Shown in pieces: positions 7,684 through 13,900 of a stretch of DNA of 15,058 nucleotides; the first letter of the stretch is position 1, and every line of letters begins with the position of its first letter. Made by a program: the position numbers and the translations under genes. The stretch spans positions 1-15,058 of the forward strand of contig DASYNW010000144.1 in NCBI GenBank assembly GCA_036008325.1, in the 5' to 3' direction. The stretch is from AP-15 sp036008325 (GTDB taxonomy: Bacteria > Pseudomonadota > Alphaproteobacteria > ATCC43930 > CGMCC-115725). A model generated the notes under the pieces. It was given only the letters and a program-made list of their open reading frames with translations, was not told where the DNA came from and did no database searches.

Positions 7684-8076
7684 ATGTACTCGGAAACCAC
7701 CCGATCGATCGTCGTCACGGTCAAGCCGTTCTACCTCGAGGATCAATCCTCCCCGGCCGAAGACCACTATGTCTGGGCCTATCATGTGCGCATCGAGAAC
7801 CAGGGCCGGGAGACGGTTCAGCTGCGCCGCCGGCACTGGAAGATCACCGACGGGCGCGGCCAGCTCCAGGAAGTGCGCGGGCCCGGCGTCGTCGGCGAGC
7901 AGCCGGTGCTGGGTCCCGGCGAGAGCTTCGAATATACCAGCGGCACGCCGCTGGCGACGCCGTCCGGCATCATGGTCGGCAGTTATGAGATGGAAACCCG
8001 CGGCGGCGAGAGCTTCTCGGTGCGCATTCCGGCGTTCTCGCTCGACAGCCCGCATCAGGCGGTCCGGCTCAACTGA
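7684..8076 (+). CDS. apaG: ApaG-domain protein (DUF525)
   Basis: A 130-residue single-domain ApaG protein with a fibronectin-III-like beta-sandwich. The family is linked genetically to Co2+/Mg2+ resistance and Ap4A levels, but its biochemical role is unsettled. The N-terminal half (IVVTVKPFYLEDQSSP), the central RRRHWKITDGRGQ, the hallmark loop GPGVVGEQPVLGPGESFEYTSG region (about 79-100) and the closing IPAFSLDSP are all as expected, and the length is normal. It starts at 7684 behind a GAGGGCGAGGG stretch (7670-7680). It is codirectional with folE, which begins 85 bp downstream. The 92-bp gap upstream of apaG shows no strong promoter. Confidence 0.95.
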   Translation: MYSETTRSIVVTVKPFYLEDQSSPAEDHYVWAYHVRIENQGRETVQLRRRHWKITDGRGQLQEVRGPGVVGEQPVLGPGESFEYTSGTPLATPSGIMVGSYEMETRGGESFSVRIPAFSLDSPHQAVRLN

Positions 8077-8110
8077 CCGGTGGCGGCGTTCTGGCCGTCC
8101 GCTCCGGCCG

Positions 8111-8149
8111 ACCTGATCCGCAATCGGACCAACCTGATCCACAATTGGA
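8111..8149 (+). promoter_or_regulatory. tandem 21-bp-spaced imperfect palindromes upstream of folE
   Basis: Two near-identical 18-mers, ACCTGATCCGCAATCGGA (8111-8128) and ACCTGATCCACAATTGGA (8132-8149), repeat with a 21-base period, two helical turns. Each contains an inverted pair around CAAT: TCCG...CGGA in the first and TCCA...TGGA in the second. The only two differences are the paired positions, so the symmetry is kept. The second copy runs into the folE ribosome site (GGAAAAGAG, 8147-8155). This looks like a dimeric repressor operator or a pair of small RNA hairpins controlling folE. No regulator is identified. Confidence 0.45.
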
Positions 8150-8161
8150 AAAGAGAAAATA

Positions 8162-8818
8162 ATGTCGCGAGTTCTTGCCCCTTCGCCCGCATCAGCGTTC
8201 CGCTCCGAGCCGTCTACTGTTGCGGGCCGACCCAGCCGCGCCGAGGCCGAGGCTGCGGTGCGCACCCTGATCCGCTGGGCCGGCGACGACCCGCAGCGCG
8301 AGGGGCTGCTCGGCACCCCGGACCGCATCGTGCGCTCGTATCGTGAATTCTTCAGCGGCTATGACGAGGATCCGGTCGCGCTGCTGCAGCGCACCTTCGA
8401 GGAGACCGACGGCTATGACGAAATCGTCATGCTGAAGGACATCCGCTTCGAATCGCATTGCGAGCACCACATCGCCCCGATCATCGGCAAGGTGCATGTC
8501 GGCTATCTGCCGAGCAACCGGGTGGTCGGCATCTCGAAACTGGCCCGGCTCGTCGACGTCTACGCCAAGCGGCTGCAGATTCAGGAAAAGATGACGGCGC
8601 AGATCGCCAACACCCTCGACGAGGTGTTGCAGCCCAAAGGGGTCGCCGTGGTCATCGAGGCCGCGCACCAATGCATGACCACCCGCGGCGTGCACAAGCC
8701 CGGCGTCACCATGGTGACGAGCCGGATGCTCGGCGTCTTCCGCAACGATCCGACCAGCCGGCGCGAGGTGCTGTCGATGATCGGCATCCCGGGCGGCGCC
8801 CAGCTCTCCAACGTCTGA
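8162..8818 (+). CDS. folE: GTP cyclohydrolase I (FolE, type IA)
   Basis: A 218-residue enzyme that converts GTP to 7,8-dihydroneopterin triphosphate, the first step of folate and pterin (and, via preQ0, queuosine) synthesis. Zinc ligands are Cys100 and His103 in the CEHH motif and Cys171 in HQCMTTRGV, so it is the zinc-dependent homodecameric type and not FolE2. Substrate and core motifs GYLPSNRVVGISKLARLVD and the quartet GVHKPG and MLGVFR are present. The roughly 25 N-terminal residues are low in conservation, as usual. The start at 8162 follows GGAAAAGAG (8147-8155), and two palindromic repeats lie directly upstream. The argE-like gene starts 17 bases after its stop. Confidence 0.97.
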   Translation: MSRVLAPSPASAFRSEPSTVAGRPSRAEAEAAVRTLIRWAGDDPQREGLLGTPDRIVRSYREFFSGYDEDPVALLQRTFEETDGYDEIVMLKDIRFESHCEHHIAPIIGKVHVGYLPSNRVVGISKLARLVDVYAKRLQIQEKMTAQIANTLDEVLQPKGVAVVIEAAHQCMTTRGVHKPGVTMVTSRMLGVFRNDPTSRREVLSMIGIPGGAQLSNV

Positions 8819-8835
8819 TTTCGACCGGCTAAAAG

Positions 8836-10020
8836 ATGACCCAAGCGGCGGTCGCGATCCTCGAGCGGCTGGTCGCGTTCGACACGGTCTCGGCAACGTC
8901 GAACCTCGATCTCGTCGGCTGGGTCGCCGATTATCTCGATGGCCTCGGCATCGAGAGCGTGCTGACCCGAAACGCCGAGGGCACCAAGGCGAACCTCTAT
9001 GCGACGGTCGGTCCGGGCGGGCGCGGCGGGATCATTCTCTCCGGGCACACCGATGTCGTGCCGGTCGCCGGGCAGGCCTGGACCAGCGACCCGTTCCGGC
9101 TCGACGCCCGCGGCGAGCGTCTTTACGGGCGCGGCACCGCCGATATGAAGGGGTTTATCGCGCTTGTCCTGGCCATGGTGCCCAACGCGCTGGCCTCGCC
9201 GCTCCAGATCCCGCTGCACATCGCGCTGAGCTACGACGAGGAGGTCGGCTGCCTCGGCGTGCCGGCGCTGATCCGCAGCCTGCCAGAGGGTGCCGCGCGC
9301 CCGCGCCTGGCGATCATCGGCGAGCCGACCGGGATGCAGGTCGGCAACGCGCATAAGGGCATCCATTTCCTGCGCACCCGGCTAACCGGCCACGAGGCTC
9401 ATTCGAGCATGCCCGAGCGCGGCGTCAACGCGATAGCCGCAGCAGCCGAGATCATCGTCGAGATCGGCCGGCTCGCCGCCCAATGCCGCGCCGCCGCACC
9501 GGCCGACAGCCGCTTCGATCCGCCCTATACGAGCTTCAACATCGGCCGGATCGCCGGTGGCGCCGCGGTCAACATCATCGCCCGCGATTGCGCCTTCGAC
9601 TGGGAGTTCCGCCCGGTCCCCGGCGAGGATGCCGCAGCATTGCGCCGGCGGATCGATGATTTCATCATGGCCGACCTGTTGCCGCGGCTGCGCGCCGGGC
9701 ATCCCGACGCCGCGGTCGAGACCGAGACGATGGCGTTGGTGCCGCCGCTCGTTCCCGACCCGGGCTCGCCGGCCGAGACGCTTGCCCGCGATCTGACCGG
9801 CGCCAACGAGGCGACAACGATCGCCTTCGCCACCGAGGCCGGCCTGTTTCAGGCAGCCGGCATCCCGGCGGTGATCTGCGGTCCCGGCTCGATCGAGGTC
9901 GCCCACCAGCCCGACGAATTCATCACCCGCGACCAGCTCGCCGCCGGCGGCGCCTTTCTCGACCGCCTGCTCGCCTGGGCGCGGCGCGGCGGGAACGAGC
10001 GGCCAAAACCAGACGGATAG
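8836..10020 (+). CDS. argE: acetylornithine deacetylase / M20 family metallohydrolase (ArgE type)
   Basis: A 394-residue M20 dizinc amidohydrolase, predicted to remove the acetyl group from N2-acetylornithine to give ornithine. Catalytic-site residues: His71 (SGHTDVVPV), the bridging Asp103 (GRGTADMKGF), general base Glu135 with Glu136 (SYDEEVGC), Glu163 (GEPT) and His357 (VAHQPDEF). The dimerisation 'lid' domain begins near GHEAHSSMPERG. The start has only a weak TAAAAG ribosome site, and the N-terminus aligns with ArgE as I know it. It follows folE by 17 bases and is probably cotranscribed. Alphaproteobacteria often also carry ArgJ, so the enzyme might act on another acylated amino acid; related members (DapE, succinyl-diaminopimelate) fit less well because of the HTDVVPV and YDEEVGC forms. 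Confidence 0.9.
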   Translation: MTQAAVAILERLVAFDTVSATSNLDLVGWVADYLDGLGIESVLTRNAEGTKANLYATVGPGGRGGIILSGHTDVVPVAGQAWTSDPFRLDARGERLYGRGTADMKGFIALVLAMVPNALASPLQIPLHIALSYDEEVGCLGVPALIRSLPEGAARPRLAIIGEPTGMQVGNAHKGIHFLRTRLTGHEAHSSMPERGVNAIAAAAEIIVEIGRLAAQCRAAAPADSRFDPPYTSFNIGRIAGGAAVNIIARDCAFDWEFRPVPGEDAAALRRRIDDFIMADLLPRLRAGHPDAAVETETMALVPPLVPDPGSPAETLARDLTGANEATTIAFATEAGLFQAAGIPAVICGPGSIEVAHQPDEFITRDQLAAGGAFLDRLLAWARRGGNERPKPDG

Positions 10021-10031
10021 TGCTCGTGGAC

Positions 10032-10117
10032 GCCCTCACCCACCCGTCGCCGGCGCGCCGGGTCCCCCTCTCCCGCAATGCGGGAGAGGGTGCCGAGCGC
10101 AGCGAGGCGGATGAGGC
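10032..10117. repeat. palindromic intergenic repeat with a long hairpin after argE
   Basis: The core is CCCTCTCCCGCA (10066-10077) and its exact reverse complement TGCGGGAGAGGG (10079-10090), a 12-bp inverted repeat that would fold with a small loop. Flanks extend the symmetry loosely: GCCCTCACCC (10032-10041) pairs in part with GGATGAGGC (near 10110-10117). The stretch GCCGAGCGCAGCGAGGCGG after the hairpin is the usual partner of this repeat type in many GC-rich proteobacteria (recalled). No T-run follows, so it is not a standard intrinsic terminator, though it may protect or end the argE transcript. The remainder of the gap up to 10204 shows only the next gene's ribosome site. Confidence 0.8.
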
Positions 10118-10204
10118 TCTGCGGGATAAGTGTCGGGTTCGCACTCGGCTGGCCTAGCCAGGCGGTCCCGAACTCGATCCCGATCGATCACCAAAAAGGA
10201 AGCG

Positions 10205-11200
10205 ATGCGCATGAGAAGGATGCTGTTGTCCTTGGTCGCTCTGTGGGCTGGCGCCATGGTCACGTCTGGCGCGACGGCAGCGCCCCCTCAAGGGCTGCGG
10301 CCCGAAGCGCCGATCGAGGTTTCGGCGGCTCCTGAGCGCTTCGATCTGATGGCGGTGGACAGCGCGCGGCGTCGGCTCCTCGCAGCGCACAGCCGCGCGG
10401 GCACCCTGACGGTCGTCGACCTTGCCGCCGACAAACTCGAGCGCGAGGTGCCGGTCGGCCGCTCCTCGGGGGTCGCGATCGATCCGCAGGACGAGAAATA
10501 TTTCGTCGGCACCACCCAGGGTGTCGCCGTCGTTGATCGCAACACGTTGAAAAATATTAGGTTTATTTCAACTCCCGGTCCGACCGATGCGATGGTCTTC
10601 GATCCGCACAATGATCGCCTTTATGTCGGGCATGACGACGACGGCGAACTCTGGGTCATCGATCCACAGCATTACAAGATCATCGGGCGGATCGCGATCC
10701 CCGGCGCGCCGGAGCTGATGGCGATCGATCCGCAATCGCACCGGCTCTATCTCAATATCAAGCCGAAGAACGAAGTCGTGGCGATCGATCCCGCTGCCGG
10801 CAAGATCATCGCCCGTTGGTCGACCTCGCCGACCGACTCGCCGCACGGGCTCGCCCTCGACCTGGCTGACCGGCGGCTGTTCGTCGCCGGGCAAAGCCCC
10901 ACGGTCCGGGTGTTCTCGCTGCCGGCGGGAAAGCCGGTCGAGGGCATAGATATCGGACCCGGCCATGTCGACCAGATCGCATTCGATACGCTCGCCCGGC
11001 GGCTCTATTGTCCGAGCAGCGGGCGGCTGGTGACTGTCGGCGTCGCCGCCGGCGCCAGCACGGTCCTCGGTTCGGTAGCGATCCCGCCAAGCACGCATTC
11101 GGTTGCGGTCGACCCGCGCACCCATCGGGTGTGGATCGCCTATGCCGACAAAGATCACAGCTACGTGCAGGCGTTTGCGCCCGTCGCCGCCGGGAAATGA
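10205..11200 (+). CDS. exported YncE-like seven-bladed beta-propeller protein
   Basis: A 331-residue secreted protein of unknown function. A signal peptide is plain: basic MRMRR, a hydrophobic core to about residue 20, then SGATAAPP with likely cleavage near 26. The mature part has seven copies of a (hydrophobic)-x-D-P-x-x-(R)-L-(Y/F)-V motif near residues 49, 90, 130, 172, 216, 258 and 300, about 42 residues apart. This fits a seven-bladed YVTN/YncE-type propeller in the periplasm. The ATG at 10205 has AAGGA four bases upstream; an ATG two codons later is an alternative. No catalytic signature is evident, and propellers of this kind serve as binding scaffolds. It converges on the minus-strand ridA gene. 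Positions 10546-10572 are a strikingly AT-rich patch. Confidence 0.85.
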   Translation: MRMRRMLLSLVALWAGAMVTSGATAAPPQGLRPEAPIEVSAAPERFDLMAVDSARRRLLAAHSRAGTLTVVDLAADKLEREVPVGRSSGVAIDPQDEKYFVGTTQGVAVVDRNTLKNIRFISTPGPTDAMVFDPHNDRLYVGHDDDGELWVIDPQHYKIIGRIAIPGAPELMAIDPQSHRLYLNIKPKNEVVAIDPAAGKIIARWSTSPTDSPHGLALDLADRRLFVAGQSPTVRVFSLPAGKPVEGIDIGPGHVDQIAFDTLARRLYCPSSGRLVTVGVAAGASTVLGSVAIPPSTHSVAVDPRTHRVWIAYADKDHSYVQAFAPVAAGK

Positions 11201-11631
11201 TCGCTTGCCCATCGGACTAAGCCCCGCCGGACCAGGCCGCTGGCTAACCGAACACCGCGACGAAGTCGCAGGTGAACCAGCGCGTTGCCGTCGCCGCCCA
11301 GCGCCAGGGTGTGGCGGGCCGGGCGCGAGGCTTCCTCGGGGAACATCCTGACCCATTCGCCGTTGAGCGCGGCGCGCCCGGTGCCCGGCTCCTTCATCCA
11401 GAAATTGATCTTCAGGATGTCGTCGACGGTGCCGCCGGCGGCCTCGACGGCGCTCCTGATATGGATGAACAGATTCGCTGCCTGACCGGCGAGATCGGGC
11501 GGCAGGTTGCGGGTGCCCGGGTCGACGCCGCTGATCACGCTCGACATCATGATATTGCCGATCCGGCTGGCATTGGGGATCGGATTGCCGTGCGCGAAGC
11601 CGGGAAAGTTGACGCTTTGCCGCTTTGCCAT
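11161..11631 (-). CDS. RidA-family protein (YjgF/YER057c/UK114), apparent frameshift near the C-terminus
   Basis: RidA proteins hydrolyse reactive enamine/imine intermediates; divergent members serve in specific catabolic pathways. The N-terminal 120 residues are typical: FAHGNPIPNASRIGN, FIHIRSAVEAAGGTVDDILKINFWM, and the RPARHTLAL segment holding the expected arginine. After ALVH the frame as written runs into an arginine-rich tail and ends at 11161 (156 residues). Moving the frame by one base at about 11271 gives CDFVAVFG and a stop at 11244-11246. That restores the family's usual ending and a 128-residue length, and removes the overlap with the propeller gene. So a single extra base is likely, real or artefactual. 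The start at 11631 has GAGGAG upstream and lies 12 bases after the dioxygenase stop, so the two are probably one operon. Confidence 0.85.
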   Translation of the reverse strand: MAKRQSVNFPGFAHGNPIPNASRIGNIMMSSVISGVDPGTRNLPPDLAGQAANLFIHIRSAVEAAGGTVDDILKINFWMKEPGTGRAALNGEWVRMFPEEASRPARHTLALGGDGNALVHLRLRRGVRLASGLVRRGLVRWASDHFPAATGANACT

Positions 11632-11643
11632 ACGCCTCGCTCC

Positions 11644-12552
11644 TCAATCGATCGCCGAGCGGCCCTGATGCGCCGGCTGTTCCATCGTCGGCGCATTTCC
11701 GGCAAGCGTGGTGCGGCGCACGTCGCGCACCTCGTTCTGATCGAAGCGGCGGGCGCGGTGCATCGTCGTGCGGTTGTCCCACATAACGAGGTCGTGCGGC
11801 TCCCAGGCATGCGAATAGACGAACTCGCGCTGGGTCGCGTGCTCGACCAGGTCGCGCAGGAACATGCGCGCCTCGGGTATGGTCCAGCCGAGGATGGCGC
11901 CGGCGTGCGCGGCCAGAAACAGTGACTTTCGCCCGCTCGCAGGATGGGTGCGCACCAGGCGCTGACGCACCGGGCGGAAGGCTTCGACCTCGTCCGCGGT
12001 CAGCTCGGTGAAGCCGATCGCCTCGCGCGAGTAGATCAAGGAATGCTCGCAGACGAGATCCTCGACCTCGGCTTTGGTGCGCGGGTCGAGCGCGTCGTAG
12101 GCGGCGCGCATATCGGCGAACTCGGTGTTGGCGCCCCAGGACGGGATCACCCGACCCGACAGCAGCGAATACTTCGCCGGGATCGGGCGAAACGAGCTGT
12201 CCGAATGCCACAGCCGGTCGGCGAGCTTGAAGAACCACACCCGGTCGTCGGCCGACATGATCGCGCCCGATTTGTCGAGGTTCGAGAAATCGGCGACGCC
12301 CGGGCCGAGGCGATGGTCCTCGGGCCGGCGCACATGCCCCGCGCTCGGGTACTGCTCGAGCTCGCCGAAATGGCGGGTAAAGGCGATCTGCTCGGCGTCG
12401 GTCAATTCCTGGCCGCGAAAGACCAGAACCGCGTATTCGTCCATGCCGGCCTCGATCGCGGCGACCGCGTCATCGTCGAGCGGGCGGCGGCAATCGACAC
12501 CGGAGACTTCCCCGGTAAAGACCGGATGCAGCGGGCGGAGCGATAGGGTCAT
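11644..12552 (-). CDS. TauD/TfdA-family alpha-ketoglutarate-dependent dioxygenase (TfdA-like)
   Basis: A 302-residue Fe(II)/2-oxoglutarate dioxygenase. The metal triad is His116 and Asp118 in LWHSDSSF and His265 in TTMHRARRF; the 2-oxoglutarate-binding arginine is at about 279-280 (VRRTTL). Several stretches closely resemble the 2,4-dichlorophenoxyacetate dioxygenase TfdA as I remember it: NTEFADMRAAYDAL, LVRTHPASGRKSLF, and EHATQREFVYSHAW followed by DLVMWDNR. TfdA relatives in alphaproteobacteria may act on phenoxyacetates or on natural aryloxy or sulfonate substrates, so I do not assign the herbicide. I chose the ATG at 12552 because GGAAGGAAG lies eight bases upstream; a TTG at 12579 would add nine unconserved residues. 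The RidA gene follows 12 bases after its stop and may clear a reactive product of the pathway. Confidence 0.88.
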   Translation of the reverse strand: MTLSLRPLHPVFTGEVSGVDCRRPLDDDAVAAIEAGMDEYAVLVFRGQELTDAEQIAFTRHFGELEQYPSAGHVRRPEDHRLGPGVADFSNLDKSGAIMSADDRVWFFKLADRLWHSDSSFRPIPAKYSLLSGRVIPSWGANTEFADMRAAYDALDPRTKAEVEDLVCEHSLIYSREAIGFTELTADEVEAFRPVRQRLVRTHPASGRKSLFLAAHAGAILGWTIPEARMFLRDLVEHATQREFVYSHAWEPHDLVMWDNRTTMHRARRFDQNEVRDVRRTTLAGNAPTMEQPAHQGRSAID

Positions 12553-12864
12553 TCGGGCGGCTTCCTTCCTCTCACTCAACGTGCGGATACTCTGTCTCGT
12601 CCTCGCGGCGCCTCTACTCTATCGCGGAAGAGGCCGGCGGCCCTATCGGATATGCTCCGCGGGCTTGCGCGGTTCGTTGATCGGGTTGCAATAACTCGAA
12701 TTTCCTCCCCGGTCTCCCGCCTGTGCGCCAGGGCGCGCGCATATCTCGACAGATCTCCTCTACTGCCGCTTGCGCGCTTCCGGCGTCAGGCATGTCGGCC
12801 GCCGCGGACGCGGCATGCGTCTCGAACGGGCTTTGAGGCCGGCAACGCCATTCGAAAGACGCAA
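12553..12864. other. 312-bp gap upstream of the dioxygenase, no gene recognised
   Basis: This stretch lies between the dioxygenase start and the end of the coiled-coil gene, and must contain the promoter of the dioxygenase-ridA pair. I see no clear -35/-10 boxes. Open frames cross it on both strands (for example 12614-12928, minus), but their arginine-, alanine- and proline-rich translations show no family signature and they overlap the coiled-coil gene. A loose inverted repeat, GCATG/CATGC, occurs at about 12789-12817. Confidence 0.5.
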
Positions 12865-13192
12865 TCACCGCAAGAACAGCTTGAGCAGCACGCCCAGCAC
12901 CAGTGCGGTGATCAGGCCGAGCTGCCATTGCAAGAAGGTCAGCCGCGCTTTGAGCTTATCGACGGCGCTATCGAGATCGCGCTTTGCCGTAGCCCTAGCC
13001 GTTTCGATGTCGCGCTTCGCCGTGATCGTCGCCGCTTCGATGTCCCGCCTCAGTGCCTCGATGTCGCGCGTCTCGGCGATCTCGCCGGTAAAGGCCTCGG
13101 CCACCTGCCCCGGCCGTCGCCTCGGCCTGCTGTCCTAGCATGCCGGCCTCGCGCAGCGACCGCGCCAGCTTCGAGGTATCGAAGACCGTCAC
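12865..13192 (-). pseudogene. short coiled-coil protein with C-terminal membrane anchor, split by a one-base frameshift
   Basis: The N-terminal part, from a GTG at 13192 (GGAAGG about 10 bases upstream), reads MTVFDTSKLARSLREAG, then MLGQQAEATA. A single extra G in the GGGG run near 13109-13112 then throws the frame. In the next frame the protein continues GQVAEAFTGEIAE, then a charged helix, and ends FLQWQLGLITALVLGVLLKLFLR, a single membrane helix at the C-terminus. Joined, it is 108 residues, resembling small DUF1640/CCDC90-like coiled-coil proteins common in alphaproteobacteria (recalled). The helix is built of 11-residue repeats (RRDIEAATI, TAKRDIETARA, TAKRDLDSAVD), encoded by 33-bp DNA repeats at 12973-13038. 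As written, only 79 residues from a GTG at 13104 could be made. The function is unknown. Confidence 0.6.
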
Positions 13193-13254
13193 GATGGTCA
13201 GACCTTCCGTGTCTTGCCGGGCGCCGGGCCGGGATCATTCATTTTAGATGCTTC

Positions 13255-13284
13255 GGGGGGGACGGGGAGGGGATTATTTAATCC
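13255..13284 (+). promoter_or_regulatory. G-run cluster and perfect palindrome in the divergent leader
   Basis: In the 118-bp gap between the divergent coiled-coil gene and the tandem small genes, three guanine tracts occur together: seven Gs at 13255-13261, four at 13264-13267 and four at 13269-13272. They could in principle form a G-quadruplex. The last tract runs into GGATTATTTAATCC (13271-13284), a 6-bp inverted repeat around TT, notably AT-rich for this genome. It ends 26 bases before the first ATG. An operator or promoter element is plausible, but no regulator is known. Confidence 0.35.
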
Positions 13285-13310
13285 GTCTCGCCGGATGTTC
13301 CGCGGCTGCC

Positions 13311-13570
13311 ATGTTCTGGAAAAAACTTTTCGGCTCGCCCGTTATGCCGCCCGAGGTCGGCGGGCGCAACTATTTGCGCCAGAAACTGGCGGAGGCCGGT
13401 CGGCAGCTGCCGGGTTCCTGCCTCGACGAAATCGTGAGGCGAGTCCTCCGGGCGATCGCCGAAGTTCCAAGCATTCTACTCGAACCCGCGTTGGATATTG
13501 AGGTGGATTCGTCGGCTACGCGATCCTCGGCGATGAAGACCCGCGCGGGCAGCAGGGAACGCGAGAATGA
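13311..13570 (+). pseudogene. small protein of unknown family, first of a tandem pair, frameshifted
   Basis: From the ATG at 13311 the protein reads MFWKKLFGSPVMPPEVG, then YLRQKLAEAGRQLP, GSCLDEIVRRVLRA, and ALDIEV near residue 65. As written the frame then degenerates into a serine/arginine-rich tail that ends at 13664. Shifting by one base between about 13501 and 13512 (one base missing) gives FVGYAILGDEDPRGQQGTRE and a TGA at 13568-13570. That TGA overlaps the next gene's ATG as ATGA, and the restored length is 86 residues. The shifted reading also restores similarity to the next gene (DYFRHLLAARQLPKACVDEI and ALDIHARLGWYVLDGG). I therefore read this as a real gene with a single-base deletion, or an assembly error. 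I do not recognise the family. Confidence 0.55.
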
Positions 13571-13863
13571 GGCAGATTTTGGCCCGGCACGGCGTGATCG
13601 AGGGGAGCGACTACTTTCGGCATCTATTGGCAGCTCGGCAGCTTCCGAAGGCTTGTGTCGATGAGATTCTGAGCGAAACCCTCTCGTTTTTCGACTTCGT
13701 GGGTTGGGACACCCGCGACCGCTGGATCAAGGCACTCGATATTCACGCGCGGCTCGGCTGGTACGTGTTGGACGGCGGTTCCGCTGATCCTGAAAAGGAA
13801 GCGCTTGCCGAGCCTATGCGCGCGCTTTTGTTTCGGCATGGCGTGTCTTTTGTGGAGCGCTGA
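13567..13863 (+). CDS. small hypothetical protein, second of a tandem paralogous pair
   Basis: A 98-residue soluble protein of unknown function. Visible segments: MRQILARHGVIEGSDYF, LLAARQLPKACVDEI, SFFDFVGWDTRDRW, ALDIHARLGWYVLDGG, and a C-terminal ALLFRHGVSFVER. It contains several aromatic residues, no membrane segment, no signal peptide and a single cysteine (Cys30). It looks like a diverged copy of the preceding gene: the RQLPxxCxDEI block and the ALDI-x(4,5)-GY/WxxL block align in the same order. Its ATG overlaps the restored stop codon of that gene (ATGA), which implies translational coupling. Its end lies 37 bases from the convergent hppD stop, and no terminator hairpin is visible between them. 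Confidence 0.6.
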   Translation: MRQILARHGVIEGSDYFRHLLAARQLPKACVDEILSETLSFFDFVGWDTRDRWIKALDIHARLGWYVLDGGSADPEKEALAEPMRALLFRHGVSFVER

Positions 13864-13900
13864 ACAACATTTTCGGCCCGGCGTCGCTCGGATCAGGCAC

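Noticed and set aside
10568..12238. A 556-residue open frame on the minus strand spanning the propeller, ridA and dioxygenase
   Set aside because: It is out of frame with the dioxygenase and antisense to the propeller. High GC content keeps stop codons rare.
12614..12928. A 104-residue minus-strand frame in the gap before the dioxygenase
   Set aside because: No ribosome site, no recognisable motif, and it overlaps the 3' end of the coiled-coil gene in another frame.
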